64,000 nucleotides of DNA, taken from assembly GCA_028671895.1 (NCBI GenBank), contig CM053802.1, positions 40,834,201-40,898,200 on the forward strand, given 5' to 3'. The notes under the pieces are model-generated. The model searched no databases, was not told where the DNA came from, and saw nothing but the letters and a program-made list of their open reading frames with translations. Position 1 is the first letter of the stretch; each line of letters starts with the position of its first letter. Origin of the DNA: Oenanthe sinensis (Eukaryota; Streptophyta; Magnoliopsida; Apiales; Apiaceae). Shown in pieces: positions 59,167-64,000 of the stretch. Both the position numbers and the translations under genes were made by a program.

Positions 59167-62068
59167 TATTGGTCCCTGATATTGTAGAAGGGGGGTTGAA
59201 TACAATATCTATTAATTATCGCGGAATATTGGATTTAAAAATATTATTTTAAATTCACACGAAATATTAATTGTAATGAAATACTGTTCAAGTAGAAGAT
59301 ATAATTTTAACTTGAAAAGTATTACAAAATTAATAAGTAGAAAGTGTTGGTGTAGGTGCCCTAGAGGCAATACAATGTTTATTTTGATAAACCTTTATGT
59401 CAATTGATTATTCAATAAACATATTTATTATGACTTTAATTACTGCGATATATTTGTTAGCATAATAAATGTCCTTAGAATCATGATACACATTGTATAG
59501 TTTAGTACATGACTTGAACTTGAGATTATATAATATATCATATTCTTAAATGTCCCTAGTCGAGTATTATTATTATAGGACAATAATAATACATAAATAG
59601 ACTAGTATGTTGTTTGACAGATAACCACATCTCATTGGTTATAAGTATGGGGATACTAAAGTCAACACATAGGTACATGCAGGAGTACATGGTACTGGAC
59701 AGACCCACAGTGAGATTCTTCATGTTTAATAAAGTCATAAGAAAGACTCACAGTGATAATGGTGTAATGATCCTCTGACTTGAGATCATTATATTTTTAT
59801 ACGAGGATTAATATACTTTGACTACATTAAAAGTTACCTTTGACCGGGTAATGATAAAAGTGGACATCGGGTATATCATGAGTCGTATGAGAAATATGAA
59901 TGATAGATAAAGGATTTAACCCTCCTATAATTAGGAGAGATATTATTGGCCTCTTGATTGAGTGAGACTATAAAAAGCATGGCCGTGCTCAAATAATGAT
60001 TTGTTTTCATAGTCTACTCATGGATCAAGTAAACCCGGATTAAATGTTGAAGAGGATGACTAAATACATGCCTCGAGTTTAATCTATAATATATATGGTT
60101 AAAAGGATTATATTACACGGAAACATTAATCACGAAAGGTTTTATCGAATCACGATTTAATTATTGTTTAATTGGGTAGCAATGATGTATTACTAGATGC
60201 CGCTCATTGTTTATAATTTTATTGGAGAATAAAATTATTGCCAATTAAATAATAGCCTATAGGGTCACACGCAAAGAGCACTTAGAGGAATAGTTAATTT
60301 AAATTATAGATTTAAATTAATTGATAATTATTTGAATTTTTATTATATTAATTAAGTGAGACTTAATTAATTAAGATAATATAAATTCAAATTAGAATTG
60401 TATTTCTGCACATAATAATTAAGTATGACTTAGTTATTAATTAAATAATAAAATTCGTTTTATTATTTTCCTAGACCTACATGGGTTAGGTTTTGCTGCT
60501 ATGGGCCTGTTAACCAAACATTATAAATAGATAATGTATGGTTAAGAGGCACAACACGTTTTGATAGAAAAACCCTAAAAGAGGCAGCAAAGAGGCAGGA
60601 AGACAATTCGAATTATCAAAGGTTTGCTAGTACATCCACTCCGTAATCAAGTTCGTGAGACGCTCTTGAAGGTGCTCGTGTGGATACCATAGAGGTGTTT
60701 TCGAGAAGAAGACACAAGTCGTGATAGCAAGGATCTCCGTTGAGTTCGTGACATTCAAGATCGTAATAGGTATGATTCGATTATCACCATAATCCGTCCA
60801 ATCTTATACATGATCCTGCGTTAGGGTTCCGAAATTTTTCGTTATATTTACGTTTATCCGCTGCGTTTTATGCCTCGGAACCCAACAGAAAGATTATATA
60901 ACTGTTTAAAAGCTTAGAACGATTTTGACATGAATTGTTCGAGTTTAACAATTATATTTCAAACTAAGCACAAAAATCTGTGAATATTACAATGCATACA
61001 AATTTCTGAATTTGAATGTTTGAACAACAACAGAAATGAGAAGTGATCTCCTCATATTTATAGAGGTTAGAAAAGCTTAGCATAACAATTTAGAATTACC
61101 TTTTAATCTTGAGAAATAAGCCTAATATTACACTTGAAATTGCTGGGCATTACTTTTTAACCTCGGTATTACCTTTTCAAAAGTAATATAGGATTTTTTC
61201 TTTTAATTAAAAGACTCGGTATTACTCTTTGATAAAGTAATACATAATTACTTTTTATAAAAAATCTCGGTATTACCTTTTAGAAGCTATTCGGTATTAC
61301 TTATTTTAAAAAGATAATTTCGGTATTACCTTTTAAAAAGGTAATTTCGGTATTATCTTTTCAGAATAATTCGGTATTACCTTTTCAAAAGGTAATTTGA
61401 ATTATATTAAAAGTAATATTAACTTAATATTTTATAGTAAATTAATTCTACTTTATTTAATTAAATAATTTATAAATTAAATTAAATTCAACTTGAATTA
61501 ATTTAATTAAATAAATTTAATAATTAAATTTCTTTTGATAGTAGAATTAAAATACTATCTGACTTGTATAACTCTGGAGTCAGCTTCACAGTCTTCTCGT
61601 CTCTTCTTTGACTTCTATCTTGAAACCACTTGAGCTAAAATGAAGAATAAATATTTTATTGTTGACACACAAATGTACTGTCTGGTTCATTTGTGTCATA
61701 CTAATAAATATTCTCCATTCTTAACATTTAAAGTTGTGGCCTTCTATTTTTATGTCTTCCCTCTTCGGTTCTTTTTCTTCTGGAATCTTCATGTAATAGC
61801 CACTTTAAAATCTCTTGTATCTTCTGAATTCTTTTGAATTACTACTTGATTATTATCAATTTATTTTACTGACGCTTGAACAAATAAATGAACTTCTTCC
61901 AGTGTTGAGTAGTAGCTTCAACTGGGTACTTCTGATACTAGGATTCCTCGTGACTAGTTGACTGTCTTTGTCTTGATTCCTGTTTGATATTTATTATTTA
62001 CTACCATTTCTTATCTGAGTTGAGTTGTCATCTAATTATTACAAATAGGCCTATGAATATGCCTTTCA
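59167..62068 (-). repeat. D 5' LTR, split by A4
   Basis: Parts 59167-59344 and 60894-62068, about 1353 bp in total. The PBS-side end reads CCAATA where the others have CCAACA, so the terminal dinucleotide is mutated. It carries about 42 extra bases near 59303-59344 not seen in the other S2 LTRs. CGGTATTACC array at 61160-61395; the TATA box lies near 61056-61063. Right target duplication CTGCC at 62069-62073. Confidence 0.9.
59345..60888 (+). mobile_element. A4: family-A solo LTR (1544 bp)
   Basis: TGTTGGTGTAGG ... CCCAACA, flanked by GAAAG (59340-59344 and 60889-60893). Complete LTR without internal DNA, so a solo LTR. TATA box TATAAATAG at 60522-60530. It is the full-length reference for the broken LTRs of the A cluster. 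Confidence 0.93.
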
Positions 62069-64000
62069 CTGCCTCAAGTCTTGCAACTGGAGCGTAGGTC
62101 TCATCATAATCAATACCTTCTTTTTGAGAATAACCCTTCGCTACCAAACGAGCCTTGTTTCGTGTTACAAGTCCATCTTCATCCAGTTTATTTCTGAATA
62201 TCCACTTAGTTCCAATTACTGATCAGTTCTTTGGTCGGGGTACCAGTTTCCAAACTTTCTGCCTTTCAAACTGATTGAGCTCCTCTTGCATTGTAATTAC
62301 CCAATCAGCATCACCAAGAGTTTCTTTTATTTCTTTAGGTTCAAGTTTGGACAAGAACCCATAGTACAAGCAGATATTAGCCATGTCAGCTCTTGTAGTT
62401 CTTCTAGTAGTCACACCGGCGTCTGGATCACCAATGATTAATTCTAACGGATGGTCTCTACTCCATACCCGTTCCTTTGGTAAATGTCTTAATGATTCAG
62501 TTTGATTTTCTGAATTGTTATGTTGACTACTTGTGTTATTTCTACTAACTGCCCCTGAGTTAGTGCCAGCTCCTGCAGAACTAGTGTCATCTCTTCTTGA
62601 GTTTTGAGTACTTGTCTTTGAGCTGCTATTTACTCCCCCTGAGTTGTTGTCGGACTGTGTTAAAGAAGTTTCTTCAAATCTTTCATTAGACTCAGGTATT
62701 TCTTCTCGAACACTTGGTATATTTGTTGTAACAACCAACTCAGGTTCATCCTCAACTTCATCCAAGTCCAGATTCTAAAATTTTAGGGACTCATGATCAT
62801 GATTATCTTTAAAAATTGATGGGAGTTTGGTGTCGTCGAATCTGACATTGTAGCTCTCAATCACTTTTCGATCATTCACTAAGAATACCCGATAAGCTGC
62901 CACCATATCTGTAGAATAACCCACAAATATCCCTTCACATGCTTTTGCCTCAAACTTGCCTAGATTTTCATCGTCTATAAGTACGTAGCATTTAGTTCCA
63001 AAGACATGAAAGTATTTGATTGTTGGTCTTCTGTTATTCATTAGTTCACATGGTGTCTTTTCTTTATCTTTTATAATCAAGGTTCTATTCTGAGTGTAAC
63101 ACACTGTACTCACTATTTCGGCCCAAAAGTATAGAGGAAGTTTTGATTCATACAACAAAGTTCTTGCTGCTTCAACCAATGTTCTGTTCTTCCTTTCAAC
63201 TATTTCATTTTGCTGTGGAGTTCTCGGGGCAGAGTACTGATGACGTATTCCTTTAGAAATACAGAAATCATTCAGTATTGCATTTTTAAATTCAGTGCCA
63301 TTGTCTGATCTAATCGTCTTCATAGTGAGTGTTGAAACATTCTCAATTTCAGTGATGTAATCAATGATTTGGAAAGGTACATCGTCTTTTGTCATAACGA
63401 ACAATACCCATGTATACTTGGAGAAGTCATCCACGATTACCAATGCATATCTTTTCCTAGATAAAGATATGACATTCATTGGGCCAAATAAATCCATATG
63501 TAGGAGTTGTAGAGGCTCGGTGATGCTAGAAATTTCTTTGCTCTTATGCGACGCTCGCTTTGACTATCCCATTTCACAGGCTTCACAGAGTCCTTTAGGA
63601 GCAAACTCCATTTGAGGTAGATCTTTCACCAATTCTCGTCTTGCGAGAGCATTCATCATTTTGAAGTTTAAGTGAGATAGTTTTTTATGCCATAACCAGC
63701 TTTCATCATCTGAAGCTTTGCTATAGAAACAAGTGACTTCATTCCGGTTTGCCGAATCTATATCAGCAACAAACAGATCTGCCTTTCGAACTCCTCTCAA
63801 AGCCAACGAACCTTCCTTAATGTGAGTGATTGATACACCTTTCTTATTGAAGATAATTTCGTATCCTTTGTCACAAAATTGACTGATACTCAACAGATTG
63901 TGTCTCAATCCCTCAACATAGGAAATATCTTCAATGATGACATTACCAGTTTTCAATTTTCCATATCCCTTTGTCACTCCTATGCTGTCATCTCCAAAGG
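62069..64000 (-). pseudogene. C pol, second copy, RT N-terminus to protease
   Basis: Continues the RT fragment 20941-21040 beyond D. On the minus strand from the right edge: protease-linker region (VTKGYGKLKTGNV), integrase finger (WHKKLSH), core (MDLFGP, RSDNGT, then IVERKNRT) and the start of RT. It shares with the first copy the TAG of G*SKRAS (63564-63566) and the TGA of RPKN*S (62223-62225). A private TAG lies near 62773. It keeps base G in the protease-integrase linker that the first copy lost. It is open at the window edge and should continue into gag and the C 5' LTR. Confidence 0.9.

Larger units (their letters stand above)
21041..62068 (-). mobile_element. Element D: full-length SIRE-like (family S2) retrotransposon
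   Basis: Minus strand: 5' LTR (59167-62068, split by A4), PBS, short leader, gag, pol, spacer, ORF2, PPT, 3' LTR (21041-48699, split by B). Flanked by CTGCC at 21036-21040 and 62069-62073. Without the nested DNA it is about 13.1 kb. Protein content and order match Sireviruses: long gag with Cys clusters, and an extra ORF after pol. Every ORF carries stops or frameshifts. It shares PPT, ORF2 homology and LTR 3'-end wording with S1 but differs in LTR and repeat motif. Confidence 0.92.
9127..64000 (-). mobile_element. Element C: SIRE-like (family S1) retrotransposon, minus strand, runs off right edge
   Basis: Order along the minus strand, read from the left edge inward: 3' LTR, PPT, ORF2, spacer, pol, gag tail. 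The 5' LTR and most of gag are beyond base 64000. It is inserted in the A0 integrase gene with left target duplication GTATG (9122-9126). It contains an S2 solo LTR, a tandem duplication of part of pol, and the full-length S2 element D with B and the A cluster inside. Pol is very close to that of B, which defines the same family. Confidence 0.85.

Noticed and set aside
1..64000. Host genes, tRNA, rRNA, bacterial operons
   Set aside because: Every stretch is accounted for by LTR elements; matches to tRNA are only the 12-base primer sites.

Overview
The window is plant nuclear DNA made entirely of nested LTR retrotransposons of the Ty1/copia superfamily. I see no host gene, tRNA, rRNA or bacterial feature. 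The signs are plant copia gag-PR-INT-RT-RNaseH polyproteins, methionine-initiator-type primer sites (TGGYATCAGAGC), TG...CA LTRs, 5-bp target duplications and AT-rich DNA. A eudicot is likely; the species cannot be read from this sequence. Three families recur. Family A is Angela/BARE-like (LTR about 1.55 kb, one gag-pol ORF). Families S1 (LTR 1.1-1.2 kb) and S2 (LTR about 1.3 kb) are SIRE-like (Sirevirus): long gag with several Cys clusters, and a large extra ORF (ORF2) between pol and the 3' LTR.

Layout. 1-5886: element A1 (minus), 5' half, inserted in the 3' LTR of an older relative, A0 (minus, 5887-9126, pol remnant). A0 is split at 9127 by element C (S1, minus), which runs past the right edge: 3' LTR 9127-10325, ORF2 10733-14488, spacer with palindromic repeats, then pol. 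C pol carries an S2 solo LTR (17363-18660). At about 20945 C jumps back into its own RT and continues as a second copy of the same segment, this time holding a full-length S2 element, D (minus, 21041-62068). The 3' LTR of D holds element B (S1, plus, 21329-47675). B gag holds a rearranged family-A cluster (23611-34786) with elements A2 and A3. The 5' LTR of D holds a family-A solo LTR, A4 (59345-60888). C resumes at 62069 and runs to the end.

The nesting gives relative ages: A0, then C, then D, then a tandem duplication of part of C with D inside, then loss of the first D copy to a solo LTR, then B, then the A cluster. Target duplications support most steps: GTTTA for the A cluster, GATCT for B, CTGCC for D (and, with one mismatch, the solo LTR), and GAAAG for A4.

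Coding state. Only A3 (30001-33966) has a full-length open gag-pol, and its protease active site reads D-T-R instead of D-T-G. A1 is open as far as the window shows. All others carry stops or frameshifts. Points most worth a second look: a ubiquitin-interacting-motif-like helix in ORF2 of both SIRE-like families; family-specific palindromic repeats found both in the LTR and in the pol-ORF2 spacer, each time upstream of a TATA-like box; a tandem duplication that preserves one insertion site as solo LTR in one copy and full element in the other; and an inverted three-LTR array inside intact target duplications.
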